DNA from: Roseibium litorale
Lineage (GTDB): Bacteria; Pseudomonadota; Alphaproteobacteria; Rhizobiales; Stappiaceae
Reading direction: 5' to 3'
Length of the DNA: 64,000 nucleotides
Assembly: GCF_014842915.1 (NCBI RefSeq)
Contig: NZ_JACYXI010000008.1
Coordinates: 1 to 64,000, forward strand
In this document: piece by piece, positions 9,901 through 18,416 of the stretch
How the letters are laid out: every line of letters begins with the position of its first letter
Position numbering within the stretch: the first letter of the stretch is position 1
The notes under the pieces: generated by a model
The model's input: the letters and a program-made list of their open reading frames with translations, nothing else
Databases searched by the model: none
Told to the model about the DNA's origin: nothing
Position numbers and translations under genes: made by a program

Positions 9901-10539
9901 AGCATCGTCCTCGAGTATGGGGCCGAAGATTTCCGCGCCGCGTCATCCGGTAATGCAGTGAAATTAGGTTCCAATAGTCAACCTGTAGTAATTTCTATCT
10001 TCGGAAGCATAGAGGAACGCAAGGGGCAAGATATCGCTCTTTCTGGTTTCTTGCTTATCCCAGAAGATATACGGAATAATTTTGTTCTTAACATTTGCGG
10101 GCGCACTTTGGATCCAAGTTTTGCAGAGGCGCTGCTTAGGAGGGGTGAGCTTCATAGTAATGTCCGGTTTTTGGGGGAGCAAAATTTTTCTGACTATCAG
10201 AAAACATTGTCGCGTACCGACGTGGTTTTGTGTACGTCTCGCGACGATACGCTTCCACTAGTGACGCTGCACGCCTTGTCTCAAGGTAAGGTCCTTGTTG
10301 TAAGTGCCGATACTGGAACGAGCAAATACATTACTGATTCGGTTTCCGGATTTATTTTGGAGCAGAACACACCCGAAGAAGTTGCCCAAAAGCTCATGGC
10401 AATATGGAAAAAAAGGGATCGAATGACTCGGGTGTCTGTGCAGTCTAGAAAAGTATTTGATAAGAACTTCACCAGAGAGGTGTTTGATATGAAGGTTACG
10501 AAAATTTTAAGGTCCAACGAAACGCCCCTGAGAACATGA
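6994..10539 (+). CDS. Multi-domain glycosyltransferase (GT2-GT2-GT4)
   Basis: The 1181-residue cytoplasmic protein starts with about 120 residues of loosely repeated units (NPHPLFDTNWY, NPLFHYLTTG, EPLTHYINYGFEEGRPYF), as in large rhamnan or O-antigen transferases. A first GT2 domain begins near residue 287 (FSILMPIYRPPLIFLERA) with LLDHDD near 375. A second GT2 domain begins near 538 with LFLNDDVRVV near 622 and GGFDAQNTPISHSDVDLC. A GT4-like domain follows from about 827 (VSHDLTQSGAPRVA) with ERKGQD near 1008. Its usual Glu-rich C-terminal motif is replaced by RDDTLPLVTLHAL. It would add several sugars to a surface polysaccharide. The ATG at 6994 has GGGAA upstream, with an in-frame ATG at 7009 as alternative. 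The gene is AT-rich and overlaps the next by ATGA. Confidence 0.9.
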   Translation: MRVDYMSSVRNVIESSSIFDFDYYLDTYPEAQNYSDDLLEYWIRDGVKLGHNPHPLFDTNWYIRTHEFKDVDDQNPLFHYLTTGWKEFKDPCPSFSVEEYLARNKDVLDAGIEPLTHYINYGFEEGRPYFKSKNCDFHYPIKPYVANLSTVPEPGIKPVRLSLTKCGSVGAKNLQVLSFLRERVSVPEAALTEDFDKKELRFALSKLSLLRDSGEVLASLFDGSGPANAAMLDVLLSAGVNPPRKVDIENVPVTLVPIIERYNASRLDIARRLDFDTDLAGLEDGPIKFSILMPIYRPPLIFLERAILSVLLQTYSNWELVLIDDNSDSEEINNLLVYYEALDSRIRVIRQQKNGGISAATNAGLEVASGDYIGLLDHDDMITRDALSEIYRVLEKDSSVDWIYTDEAKIDEDNVPDEIYTKPDWSPSLLLNLMYTGHFTIYRTVLVEQLSGFRSNYDFSQDYDLALRFSELQVKVIHLAKCLYGWRMIPGSAASGGKPTARLSNLAALQDAANRRDYPSIAVGLPTGNRLMQVRHPESASVSIIIPSDNFQNILETLESVLTNSTYSNYELIVVTNTNLINANSRYVERYDIKFVPYDKPYNFSDKCNVGVDHCTGDFVLFLNDDVRVVSPNWIEVLLEAARLPNVGAVAPKLLYESGHIQHAGMVTGVHRLVGTAFHAYPDNTGAHFNLAQSLREVSLLCGACIMLPRSVFKEVGGFDAQNTPISHSDVDLCFKIREAGYSCIYTPFAKLTHIGHQSRESQVIDIAEKKAFKKDTSDIFLLRRWPEYCSYDPYFPPSLKGMVYIDSQEDFRLYPSPKVKNVDGPSALVVSHDLTQSGAPRVALDVTESLINAGYFVVVISPHDGAMRQEFLDAGAHVIVDSLAFRHHDNVRDLAINFDLVFANTCVSWPIVRQVGQFTDVFWYIHETGLVNELAHQFPDFVPTFEHAKAVWSGSERAQENLLSHGVKSIVLEYGAEDFRAASSGNAVKLGSNSQPVVISIFGSIEERKGQDIALSGFLLIPEDIRNNFVLNICGRTLDPSFAEALLRRGELHSNVRFLGEQNFSDYQKTLSRTDVVLCTSRDDTLPLVTLHALSQGKVLVVSADTGTSKYITDSVSGFILEQNTPEEVAQKLMAIWKKRDRMTRVSVQSRKVFDKNFTREVFDMKVTKILRSNETPLRT

Positions 10540-11453
10540 GGAAAATAGTTACAGGTGCTTCTGGCTATATAGGTCAGGTCTTAACGCGCGCCTTGATTGC
10601 CGATGGCAGTGAGGTCGTTGCGCTAAGTCGCACACCTCGAGACGTTACTTGTGAGGGGATAAGTTGGCAGATGTATCCAGTTGATACATCTGAGTGGCTG
10701 AGTTTACTTGATGGGGCGGATACCGTTTTTCACTTGGCGTGGTCGACCGTTCCAGCGACATCAAATGAGAGTCCCGTAAAGGACGTGGTCGAGAACATCG
10801 CGCCAACGATTGCGATGCTTGAGGCTATTCGTTTATGCGCAGAGCCGCCACACGTCGTGTTTTCTTCATCAGGAGGAACCGTCTACGGTGTTCTCGCGAA
10901 CGACGCCGCTCAAGAAGATCAGCTAACCAAGCCGATCTCTGCATATGGAATCTCAAAATTGGCTGTTGAAGGTTATCTGAGATCCTATTTTTATAATTAT
11001 GGGGTGAGTTCCATCTCTGTCAGGATTTCAAATCCATTCGGTATCGCCGGGGATTCCTCGACGAGGTTTGGTGCTATCCCTGCCTTCGTCAAGGCCGGGC
11101 TGCAGAGTCAGAGTGTTCGGATTTTTGGTGATGGTTCAATCGTTCGTGACTATGTGTATATAGATGACGTGGTCGAGGCCTTGGTCCTTGCTGGGAAGTA
11201 CCGGGGAAAGTGTGAGATCTTCAACGTGGGGTCAGGAAAAGGTACATCTTTGAATGACCTAGTTCGGTATATCTCCTTAGTTCTATCAAGAAAGATCGAA
11301 ATAGAATATATACCGGTTCGTCAGTTTGACGTTCCTTATTCTGTTCTTGATGTGCAAAAGATCAGTAGAACTCTGGGCTGGTCTCCAAAAGTTAGTCTTG
11401 AGGATGGCGTCTCGAAAATGCTATCCCATATCGTAGGCTGGCACGAAGATTAG
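10536..11453 (+). CDS. NAD-dependent sugar epimerase/dehydratase
   Basis: The 305-residue extended SDR protein shows VTGASGYIGQVLTRALI at residues 5-21, the FSSSGGTVYG serine segment and the catalytic pair in SAYGISKLAVEGYL. RDYVYIDDVVEAL and NVGSGKGTSLNDLV are typical of UDP-glucose 4-epimerase-like enzymes. It likely converts a nucleotide sugar for the neighbouring transferase, with which it overlaps by 4 bp (ATGA), so the two are co-translated. The precise substrate cannot be read. Base composition matches the transferase, not the rml genes downstream. Confidence 0.87.
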   Translation: MRKIVTGASGYIGQVLTRALIADGSEVVALSRTPRDVTCEGISWQMYPVDTSEWLSLLDGADTVFHLAWSTVPATSNESPVKDVVENIAPTIAMLEAIRLCAEPPHVVFSSSGGTVYGVLANDAAQEDQLTKPISAYGISKLAVEGYLRSYFYNYGVSSISVRISNPFGIAGDSSTRFGAIPAFVKAGLQSQSVRIFGDGSIVRDYVYIDDVVEALVLAGKYRGKCEIFNVGSGKGTSLNDLVRYISLVLSRKIEIEYIPVRQFDVPYSVLDVQKISRTLGWSPKVSLEDGVSKMLSHIVGWHED

Positions 11454-11454
11454 G

Positions 11455-11709
11455 TTGTTTCTTGCCTTCGGTTCTCTCAGCAGGCTCCGCCGAAATGCGG
11501 CAAGTGTTCTTGATGAGCCGTTAATCATTGTGAGTCGGTCTAAAGTTCCAAAAGGAGCGAGGGTTGGCTTTGGTGCGATGGACTTGGATCAATTAAAGAA
11601 GTGTATTAGTCAAGTGTGGCAGATACATTTCTTCTCTTTGTTTTGCAGCGAGGTGGGGCTCAGAAATTCTGAGAGTACACTTTGGATAAGCGAATACAAG
11701 CCAAATTAA
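11455..11709 (+). CDS. Small ORF, possible dehydrogenase remnant
   Basis: An 84-codon TTG-started frame begins 1 bp after the epimerase stop. It has no clear ribosome binding site and no motif I recognise with certainty. A segment VLDEPLIIVSRSKVPKGARVGFGAMDLDQL could be a worn N-terminal strand-helix pair of a sugar dehydrogenase, so this may be debris between two acquired blocks. It is equally possible that it is non-coding leader of rmlA. Confidence 0.25.
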   Translation: MFLAFGSLSRLRRNAASVLDEPLIIVSRSKVPKGARVGFGAMDLDQLKKCISQVWQIHFFSLFCSEVGLRNSESTLWISEYKPN

Positions 11710-11733
11710 TGCTGCGATGATGCAGTTTACATT

Positions 11734-12627
11734 ATGAAGCGGAGCATTTCGTTGAAAGGTATTATTCTTGCTGGCGGCAGTGGTACGCGTCTTTATCCGC
11801 TAACCCTTGCTGTCTCGAAACAGATCCTTCCTGTTTATGACAAGCCAATGATCTATTATCCCCTCAGCGTTCTCATGCTGTCCGGGATTTCCGATATTCT
11901 GATCATCTCCACGCCCCGTGATCTGCCTGTGTTTCAGGAACTGCTGGGAGACGGATCCGCCTTCGGCATCAGCCTGTCCTATGCGGTGCAGCCTGAGCCC
12001 AATGGCCTCGCAGAGGCCTTCATCATTGGCAGGGAGTTCGTTGGAAACGACTCCTGCGCTTTGATCCTTGGCGACAATATTTTCTATGGCGCCGGGATGT
12101 CCGCTCTTTGTAAGAAAGCCATTGCCGAGCCAGGTGGGGCGACCGTTTTCGCCTATCATGTGGCCGATCCGGAGCGCTATGGTGTTGTCGATTTTGAGCC
12201 GAAAACCCGGACAGCGCTGTCCATCGAGGAAAAGCCCGCTCAACCGAAGTCAAACTGGGCGGTAACAGGACTTTATTTCTACGACAATGACGTCCTCGAT
12301 ATCGCTGCCAATGTGCAGCCTTCGGCGCGCGGGGAACTGGAAATCACCGACGTCAACATGGCCTATCTCAAGCGCGGCGATTTGCGGGTCGCAACCCTCG
12401 GCCGTGGCTATGCCTGGCTGGACACGGGCACCATCGACAGCATGCACGAAGCGGCTGCCTTCGTGCGCACCATAGAGCACCGGCAAGGCTTCAAGATTGC
12501 CTGTCTGGAAGAGATTGGCTTTGAGAATGGATGGCTGACAAGTGATGATGTACTGAACCGTGCCTCCAAGCTTGGCAAGTCCGGGTACGGTGATTATTTG
12601 CGCCGCTGCATCGGAGACAACAAATAA
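11734..12627 (+). CDS. rmlA: Glucose-1-phosphate thymidylyltransferase
   Basis: The 297-residue enzyme makes dTDP-glucose from dTTP and glucose-1-phosphate, the first step to dTDP-L-rhamnose. The nucleotidyltransferase signature [14 protein letters not shown] is at residues 11-24, followed by [28 protein letters not shown], the [20 protein letters not shown] segment and [14 protein letters not shown] are all family hallmarks. Its length is normal. It opens a tightly packed rmlA-rmlC-rmlB-rmlD operon, overlapping rmlC by one base (TAATG). GC content rises sharply at this gene compared with the preceding ones. Confidence 0.96.
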   Translation: MKRSISLKGIILAGGSGTRLYPLTLAVSKQILPVYDKPMIYYPLSVLMLSGISDILIISTPRDLPVFQELLGDGSAFGISLSYAVQPEPNGLAEAFIIGREFVGNDSCALILGDNIFYGAGMSALCKKAIAEPGGATVFAYHVADPERYGVVDFEPKTRTALSIEEKPAQPKSNWAVTGLYFYDNDVLDIAANVQPSARGELEITDVNMAYLKRGDLRVATLGRGYAWLDTGTIDSMHEAAAFVRTIEHRQGFKIACLEEIGFENGWLTSDDVLNRASKLGKSGYGDYLRRCIGDNK

Positions 12628-13193
12628 TGCGCCAGTTCCGTTCCCTTGGTCTCGACGGCGTCATCGAGATCCTGCCGGAGAAGTTCGGCGACGATCGTGG
12701 TTTTTTCTCGGAAACCTATAATGCCAGGGTTTTCGCAGACGACGGCATCAGTTTGGACTTCATTCAGGACAACCACTCCTATTCCGCTCAGGTAGGTGTT
12801 CTGCGCGGCCTGCATTTCCAAACTCCGCCCTTTGCACAGGACAAGCTTGTGCGCGTGATCCGCGGCTCAGTCTTCGATGTGATTGTCGACATCCGCAAGG
12901 GATCGCCGACCTTTGCCAAATGGGTCGGTGTCGAGATCTCTGCGAAGAAGTGGAACCAGGTCCTGGTGCCCAAGGGCTTTGCCCATGGGTTCGTGACCCT
13001 GGAGCCGGATACGGAGTTCCTCTACAAGGTGACGAATTACTATTCCAAGGACTGTGACCGGTCGATCCGCTTCGATGATCCGGACATTGGCGTGGAGTGG
13101 CCGGTGGATCTTTCGACCGTGACCCTTTCCGCCAAGGATGAGGCTGCAGGCCTTTTGAAAGACACCGAAACTGGTTTTGTTTTTGAGGGTTGA
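12627..13193 (+). CDS. rmlC: dTDP-4-dehydrorhamnose 3,5-epimerase
   Basis: The 188-residue cupin-fold enzyme epimerises dTDP-4-keto-6-deoxyglucose at C3 and C5. Family landmarks include FFSETYNARVF, QDNHSYSAQVGVLRGLHFQ with the catalytic His, KLVRVIRGSVFDVIVDIRKGSPTF, and the FLYKVTNYYS segment with the catalytic Tyr. The length is typical. The start overlaps the rmlA stop by one base and rmlB begins 3 bp after its end, so the genes are coupled. It acts in the cytoplasm on the product of RmlB. Confidence 0.96.
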   Translation: MRQFRSLGLDGVIEILPEKFGDDRGFFSETYNARVFADDGISLDFIQDNHSYSAQVGVLRGLHFQTPPFAQDKLVRVIRGSVFDVIVDIRKGSPTFAKWVGVEISAKKWNQVLVPKGFAHGFVTLEPDTEFLYKVTNYYSKDCDRSIRFDDPDIGVEWPVDLSTVTLSAKDEAAGLLKDTETGFVFEG

Positions 13194-13196
13194 GAC

Positions 13197-14270
13197 ATGC
13201 GTTTTCTGATCACGGGCGGGGCCGGTTTCATTGGCTCGGCGGTTTGCCGGCGGATTGCCAGTGACCCGTCCAACTTCGTTCTGAACGTCGACAAGCTGAC
13301 CTATGCGGGCAATCTGGCCTCGCTCAAGGCCATCGACAACCTGCCCAATTATGCTTTCGCTCAGGCCGACATTTGCGACGGCCAGACCATCGGTTCCCTG
13401 CTGCGCCAGCATGACATCGACGTCATCATGCACCTTGCGGCCGAGAGCCATGTTGACCGGTCGATCGACGGTCCGGGAGCCTTCATCGAAACCAACATCA
13501 TCGGCACGTTCCAGATGCTGAACGCGGCCCGGGGCTATTACGAAAGCCTCACCGGTGAAAAGCGCGATCGCTTCCGCTTCCATCACATCTCGACCGATGA
13601 GGTCTTCGGCGACCTGCCCTTCGACAGCGGTATCTTCACCGAAGAGACGCCCTACGCGCCCTCTTCGCCCTATTCCGCGTCCAAGGCTTCGTCCGACCAT
13701 CTGGTCCGCGCCTGGCACGAGACCTATGGCCTGCCTGTTGTGCTGTCCAACTGCTCGAACAATTACGGCCCGTTCCATTTCCCGGAAAAGCTGATCCCGC
13801 TGGTCATTCTCAACGCGCTCGACGAGCGTGAACTGCCGGTCTATGGCAAGGGCGAGAACGTGCGCGACTGGCTCTATGTCGACGACCACGCCGCTGCCCT
13901 GCATCTGGTGGCGACCAAGGGCGTTGCCGGTGAAAGCTACAACATCGGCGGCAATGCCGAGCGCCGGAACATCGACGTGGTGCGCGGCATCTGCGCCATT
14001 CTGGACCGCAAGCGCCCGCGCAAGAATGGCGCGTCCTATGCGGACCTGATCAATATGGTCACCGACCGTCCGGGTCATGACCGCCGCTATGCGATCGATG
14101 CCAGCAAGATCAAGCGCGAGCTTGGCTGGTCGCCGGCCCAGACCTTCGACAGCGGCCTGGAGGCCACGGTTGACTGGTATCTTGCCAATGACTGGTGGTG
14201 GGGTCCGATCCGCGAGGCGCAAGGCTATGAGCGTCTTGGCACGCTGAAGGTTGCTGGAGCTGCCGAATGA
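13197..14270 (+). CDS. rmlB: dTDP-glucose 4,6-dehydratase
   Basis: The 357-residue extended SDR enzyme forms dTDP-4-keto-6-deoxyglucose using tightly bound NAD. Visible are [16 protein letters not shown] at residues 4-19, [15 protein letters not shown], the [11 protein letters not shown] active-site segment with catalytic Asp and Glu, and [16 protein letters not shown] with the Tyr/Lys pair. [14 protein letters not shown] and [16 protein letters not shown] complete the picture. Its length is normal. It overlaps rmlD by ATGA. Nothing unusual was seen. Confidence 0.97.
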   Translation: MRFLITGGAGFIGSAVCRRIASDPSNFVLNVDKLTYAGNLASLKAIDNLPNYAFAQADICDGQTIGSLLRQHDIDVIMHLAAESHVDRSIDGPGAFIETNIIGTFQMLNAARGYYESLTGEKRDRFRFHHISTDEVFGDLPFDSGIFTEETPYAPSSPYSASKASSDHLVRAWHETYGLPVVLSNCSNNYGPFHFPEKLIPLVILNALDERELPVYGKGENVRDWLYVDDHAAALHLVATKGVAGESYNIGGNAERRNIDVVRGICAILDRKRPRKNGASYADLINMVTDRPGHDRRYAIDASKIKRELGWSPAQTFDSGLEATVDWYLANDWWWGPIREAQGYERLGTLKVAGAAE

Positions 14271-15085
14271 AGGTTCTCGTAACCGGAAAGGAAGGCCAGG
14301 TCGCCCGCTGTCTGGCCGACCGTGCCAAGGATCATCCGAAACTGGAACTGATCTTCGTGGCGCGTGAGGGCACGGACACGGTTCTGGATCTCGCAGATCC
14401 GGACACGATCCGTGCGGCAGTCGCAGCTCACAGGCCGGACGTGATCCTGAACGCGGCTGCCTATACGGCGGTCGATCAGGCCGAGGACGAGCCGGACCTG
14501 GCCATGGCCATCAATGGCACGGCGCCCGGCATTCTGGCAGAGGAAGCTGCCAGGATCGGTGCGAAGATCATCCATATCTCCACGGATTATGTCTTCGATG
14601 GTGATCTGGACCGGCCCTATCTGCCGTCTGATCCGGTCAACCCGATCGGCGTCTATGGCAAGACCAAGCTCGCCGGCGAGGAAGCCGTACGCGCAGCAAA
14701 TGCGGATCATGTGATCGCCCGCACGGCCTGGGTCTACAGCCCCTATGGCAAGAATTTCTACAAGACCATGCTGCGTCTTGCGGAGACCCGGGACGAGATT
14801 TCCGTGGTCGACGACCAGATCGGGAACCCGACCTCGGCCTATGAAATCGCCGATGGCCTGCTGGCAATTTGCGACGACTGGGAAAAGGGCGGCAGCAAGC
14901 GCCTTGGCGAGACCATTCACCTGGTCGGGCCCGAAGCCATGACCTGGTGCGGTTTTGCCCGCAAGATCTTCGCCGAGAGCAAAGCCTCTGGCGGTCCCTC
15001 CTGCCATGTAAATGCCATATCGACGGCCGATTATCCCACCAAGGCAAAGCGGCCGGCAAATTCAAGACTGGAGCAGCCTGCTTAA
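14267..15085 (+). CDS. rmlD: dTDP-4-dehydrorhamnose reductase, shortened C-terminus
   Basis: The 272-residue enzyme carries out the last step, reducing dTDP-4-keto-L-rhamnose with NADPH. The Rossmann motif [12 protein letters not shown], the [11 protein letters not shown] serine segment and [14 protein letters not shown] with the Tyr/Lys pair are present, as is [13 protein letters not shown]. The family usually continues about 20-25 residues beyond the [15 protein letters not shown] motif, but here the frame ends at RLEQPA. A one-base slip would read on for only about 13 more residues, so the tail has been lost or replaced. The catalytic core is complete, and activity is plausible but not certain. 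Confidence 0.92.
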   Translation: MKVLVTGKEGQVARCLADRAKDHPKLELIFVAREGTDTVLDLADPDTIRAAVAAHRPDVILNAAAYTAVDQAEDEPDLAMAINGTAPGILAEEAARIGAKIIHISTDYVFDGDLDRPYLPSDPVNPIGVYGKTKLAGEEAVRAANADHVIARTAWVYSPYGKNFYKTMLRLAETRDEISVVDDQIGNPTSAYEIADGLLAICDDWEKGGSKRLGETIHLVGPEAMTWCGFARKIFAESKASGGPSCHVNAISTADYPTKAKRPANSRLEQPA

Positions 15086-15180
15086 GCTTTCTATAGTTGA
15101 AGAAGTTGGGTATGATTGACGTCTTCCCACCTCTTTGGTTTTGTTGAAATCCTGGCGCTTGAATTGGGCGATTGTCATTT

Positions 15181-16392
15181 ATGAGTCTTGACGCCAATCT
15201 GTCGCAGACTGATCTTGAATTGACTGCTGATGGCGTTTCTACGCCTTCAGCCCAATTGGATGACGACTATCCTTTTGGCCATTGGTATGATCGCTTCCTG
15301 ACCAAGACGAACACATTCTTGATCACGGTCATCATTCCAAGCATCTTTTGCGCGATTTATTATGCTCTGATTGCGAGCAGCCAATATGTCGCGGAAACCC
15401 GGATGATCGTGCGCACGATCGGGGTGAGCGAGAAATTCAGCTCTTCTGAAACCCGTGAAGGGCGTTCGATCATTGGTGGGGATTCCCTGACACAGGATTC
15501 CTATATTGTCGCAAATTATCTGGAATCGCCGGATCTGGTGAGCCTGCTTGATGAGCGCATTCATCTGCGCGATCTATTTTCCAGAGATGATATCGATTTT
15601 CTGTCCAGATTGCCGCGGGATGCGACGTTCGAAGACGTGCATAAATACTGGCAGAGACATGTGGATACTTATGTGGATGGGCCATCCGGTATCATCGTCT
15701 TCACGGCGCGTGCCTTTTCTCCGGAAGACGCTGTCCTTATCCAGGAAGCCGCTCTTGCTGCAGCTGATGAGATGATCAGCCGTATTTCGCTCGATGCGCA
15801 ACAAGATCTCGTCAAGCGTGCTGAGTTTGAGGTCAGCGCAAGCCTTGAGCAATATCACACCGCCTTGTCCGATTTGCAGGCCTATCAGAATAAGACAGGC
15901 GTTCTTGATCCCATTTCAACGGCAAAGCTGGCAACTGCTGTCATCTCGAAACTGACAGAAGAGAAATTGTCCCTTGAAATCGATCTTGCCGCGACGAAAG
16001 CAGCAAATGCAGCCAATTCCGCGCGGGTGAGGCAGATCGAAAGATCCGTTCAGGCACTCGACAACGAAATCAAGCTGCGCCGGAACAATCTGGCAGGATC
16101 CGAGAGTGAGGGGGATCAACTGTCAGCGCAGCTTACGGAGTTTTCCAGGCTTGAGACCCGCCGGGTGGTGACCGAGGCCATTTATGAGGCCAATGTCCGA
16201 AATCTGGATACGGCCAAGTCGACAGCCTTGCGGCGTACGACCTTCCTTTCCATCTTTTCGAAGGCGCAGCTTCCAGAAGACTCTAAATATCCGGAAAGAA
16301 CATCTTCCTGGATCATTTTCACGCTTGGCTTGTTCACACTTTGGGTGACCGCTACCTTGATCTGGCTGTCGATTGCCGATCACCGGACCTAA
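15181..16392 (+). CDS. Capsule polysaccharide export inner-membrane protein (KpsE/BexC-like), copy 1
   Basis: The roughly 403-residue product has one membrane segment near residues 39-61 (TFLITVIIPSIFCAIYYALI). A large periplasmic part follows with a coiled-coil stretch (about 200-320), and a second membrane segment sits close to the C-terminus (SSWIIFTLGLFTLWVTATLI). This is the topology of polysaccharide co-polymerase/export proteins of the KpsE/BexC/CtrB group that link an ABC exporter to an outer-membrane channel. I chose ATG 15181 over an upstream TTG at 15172. It is followed by the ATPase gene after 4 bp and by a paralogue after that. Confidence 0.88.
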   Translation: MSLDANLSQTDLELTADGVSTPSAQLDDDYPFGHWYDRFLTKTNTFLITVIIPSIFCAIYYALIASSQYVAETRMIVRTIGVSEKFSSSETREGRSIIGGDSLTQDSYIVANYLESPDLVSLLDERIHLRDLFSRDDIDFLSRLPRDATFEDVHKYWQRHVDTYVDGPSGIIVFTARAFSPEDAVLIQEAALAAADEMISRISLDAQQDLVKRAEFEVSASLEQYHTALSDLQAYQNKTGVLDPISTAKLATAVISKLTEEKLSLEIDLAATKAANAANSARVRQIERSVQALDNEIKLRRNNLAGSESEGDQLSAQLTEFSRLETRRVVTEAIYEANVRNLDTAKSTALRRTTFLSIFSKAQLPEDSKYPERTSSWIIFTLGLFTLWVTATLIWLSIADHRT

Positions 16393-16396
16393 CGCC

Positions 16397-17050
16397 ATGA
16401 TCACGCTTGAGAATGTCACGAAGTATTACAAGACCGCGGGTCATAAGCGCTATATCCTGCGCAAGCAATCCATGCATTTTGAGGCAGGAACGTCCTACGG
16501 CATTCTCGGGGTGAACGGAGCGGGCAAATCGACGACCATGCGGCTGATTGCCGGAGCGGAGTTGCCGAACCAGGGTAAGGTCCGCCGGAATGTGCGTGTG
16601 TCCTGGCCCCTTGGATTTGGTCATGGTTTCAACACCATGCTGAGCGGCAAGGAAAACCTGAAGTTCGTAGCGCGGGCCTATGGAGAGGACTATCGCCGCG
16701 TGCTCCGCTTTGTGGCGGAGTTTGCGGAGATCGGCAGCTATCTGAACGAGCCAATGCGAACCTATTCGTCCGGCATGGGCGCGCGTTTCGCTTTCGGGCT
16801 TTCCATGGCTGTCGAGTTCGACTGTTATCTTGTCGATGAAATCACTGCGGTTGGAGATGCTAATTTCCAGAAGCGTTGCCGGGATGCCTTCAATCTCCGG
16901 CGCGAAAAAGCGGATGTCATCATGATCTCCCATGATATGGGCACGATCAAAGACTATTGTGACGTGGCAATTGTCCTTATCGACGGGCATCTCGTCACGT
17001 TTGAAGATGTCGATGAAGGCATCGCTACGTATATGCGCCTGAACCGTTAA
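16397..17050 (+). CDS. kpsT: Polysaccharide ABC exporter ATPase (KpsT-like)
   Basis: The 217-residue ABC protein energises export of a capsule-type polysaccharide. Walker A is GVNGAGKSTT, the signature segment is YSSGMGARFAFGLSMA, Walker B is DCYLVDEITAVGD and the switch His is in MISHDMGTIKDYCD. The FALGFGHGF-like segment (WPLGFGHGFNTMLSG) and the size of about 217 residues are typical of KpsT/BexA/CtrD. ATG 16397 is preferred because an earlier frame start would overlap the previous gene. It sits between two KpsE-like genes with the permease downstream. Confidence 0.92.
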   Translation: MITLENVTKYYKTAGHKRYILRKQSMHFEAGTSYGILGVNGAGKSTTMRLIAGAELPNQGKVRRNVRVSWPLGFGHGFNTMLSGKENLKFVARAYGEDYRRVLRFVAEFAEIGSYLNEPMRTYSSGMGARFAFGLSMAVEFDCYLVDEITAVGDANFQKRCRDAFNLRREKADVIMISHDMGTIKDYCDVAIVLIDGHLVTFEDVDEGIATYMRLNR

Positions 17051-17081
17051 ATGGCTGCGGAGAATATGCTGGAGAGGCCGG

Positions 17082-18350
17082 ATGTCTGAGAACCACCAAC
17101 AGGTGACGGAGACGACTGGAAAAGATCTTGTCGTGCGCAGCCAGAAGATGGCCGCGGCGCTGAGTTCCTATGCGCGCGCTCTGACATTCGAAAATCGCAG
17201 CCGGCGGAACCTCTACAAGCTTGCGGGTCTCGCTCCTCGCGTCAGAGATCAGATTTTTGCGAAGCTTCTGATCGGTGCTTTCATTCTGTGCTTCGCGATG
17301 CCGTTCACCGCAAGCGTCGTCTATTACAGCTTCATTGCCAGCAAGATCTACACGTCAGAGGTCCGGTTCGTCGTCCGGTCTGCGGCGCCTATGCTATCCC
17401 GTGACCGCTATACGGGCAGCACGGTTGAGCCAAAAGAAAAGATTGTTCAAGACACAGCCATTTTGCTGAACTACCTTGATAGTCCTGCCATGGTGCAAGC
17501 GCTTCAGAAGCAAGTGAGCTTTAAAGGGCTGTTTGGAAGTAGCGACATTGATTTTCTCTCCCGTTTGCCAGATGACGCTACGATCGAGGACGTGGAGAAC
17601 TATTGGGAAGGAAAGTATTCCAGCTGGGTCAATCCGAAGAGCGGGATTATTGAACTCGAAGTGAGTGCATTTTCAGCTGCTGATGCCAATGATCTGATGC
17701 ATAAGGTTCTCAAAATCGTGGAGGACCGGATCAATCAGCTCAACTCCGGCATGTGGGGTAACCTGGAAGCATCGGCAAACAAAGACGTTGATGATGCGAC
17801 TGAGGAGCTTGCAACTCTCCGGGACAAGTTCCGGAACTTCCAGAACGAGAGCGGCGTGTTCGATGTTGCCATGACCGCAGACAGCATCGTCACAATCTTG
17901 ACGACACTTGAAACGGGAACGGCCGAATTAAAGAGCCGCAGGGACGCTCTGGCTCAGAGCGTCGCTGCCGACGCGCCGCAACTTGCCGAACTGGACCGCC
18001 AGCTTGCCGCGCGGCTGGAACAAGAACAGAATCTTCGGACACTCACGACAGGAACAGACGCATCTTCAGGGCCGAATCTGGCTGCCAAGTCACAGATATT
18101 CAAGGATATCGAACTGAGCGTCAGCCTTGCGGAAAAACGTCTGGCTTCTGCGATCACTGAATTGGAAAAGGTCAAGCTCGTGAGCTCACTTCAGCTTGTA
18201 TATCTGGATGCCTTTACCGAACCAACTATGCCGGACACCAACAAATACCCAAATGTCCCCTTACGCATTTTCATCAGCCTGCTTATCTGTCTCTCTACCT
18301 GGAGTGTGATCTCCGGGATTTTGGTCTACACACGACACAAGCTGGATTGA
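17082..18350 (+). CDS. Capsule polysaccharide export inner-membrane protein (KpsE/BexC-like), copy 2
   Basis: The 422-residue protein is a diverged paralogue of the gene two positions upstream. Both share an IDFLSRLPxDAT segment and a SGII motif, and have the same plan of one N-terminal membrane segment (LLIGAFILCFAMPFTASVVYY), a periplasmic coiled-coil region and a C-terminal membrane segment. Its cytoplasmic N-terminus is longer (about 60 residues). GGAGAGG precedes the ATG. With one ATPase and one permease in the cluster, the two copies may form a mixed oligomer or serve two polymers. No outer-membrane exporter gene is seen nearby. Confidence 0.88.
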   Translation: MSENHQQVTETTGKDLVVRSQKMAAALSSYARALTFENRSRRNLYKLAGLAPRVRDQIFAKLLIGAFILCFAMPFTASVVYYSFIASKIYTSEVRFVVRSAAPMLSRDRYTGSTVEPKEKIVQDTAILLNYLDSPAMVQALQKQVSFKGLFGSSDIDFLSRLPDDATIEDVENYWEGKYSSWVNPKSGIIELEVSAFSAADANDLMHKVLKIVEDRINQLNSGMWGNLEASANKDVDDATEELATLRDKFRNFQNESGVFDVAMTADSIVTILTTLETGTAELKSRRDALAQSVAADAPQLAELDRQLAARLEQEQNLRTLTTGTDASSGPNLAAKSQIFKDIELSVSLAEKRLASAITELEKVKLVSSLQLVYLDAFTEPTMPDTNKYPNVPLRIFISLLICLSTWSVISGILVYTRHKLD

Positions 18351-18416
18351 CCCGCGAAACTCGTCAGGAATGACTGTCTGGCTGTTTGGTTGCGTTGCAT
18401 ATGAAGAGAACTGAGA

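Noticed and set aside
12867-14222. 451-codon minus-strand open frame
   Set aside because: Antisense to rmlC and rmlB, a typical shadow frame in GC-rich coding DNA.
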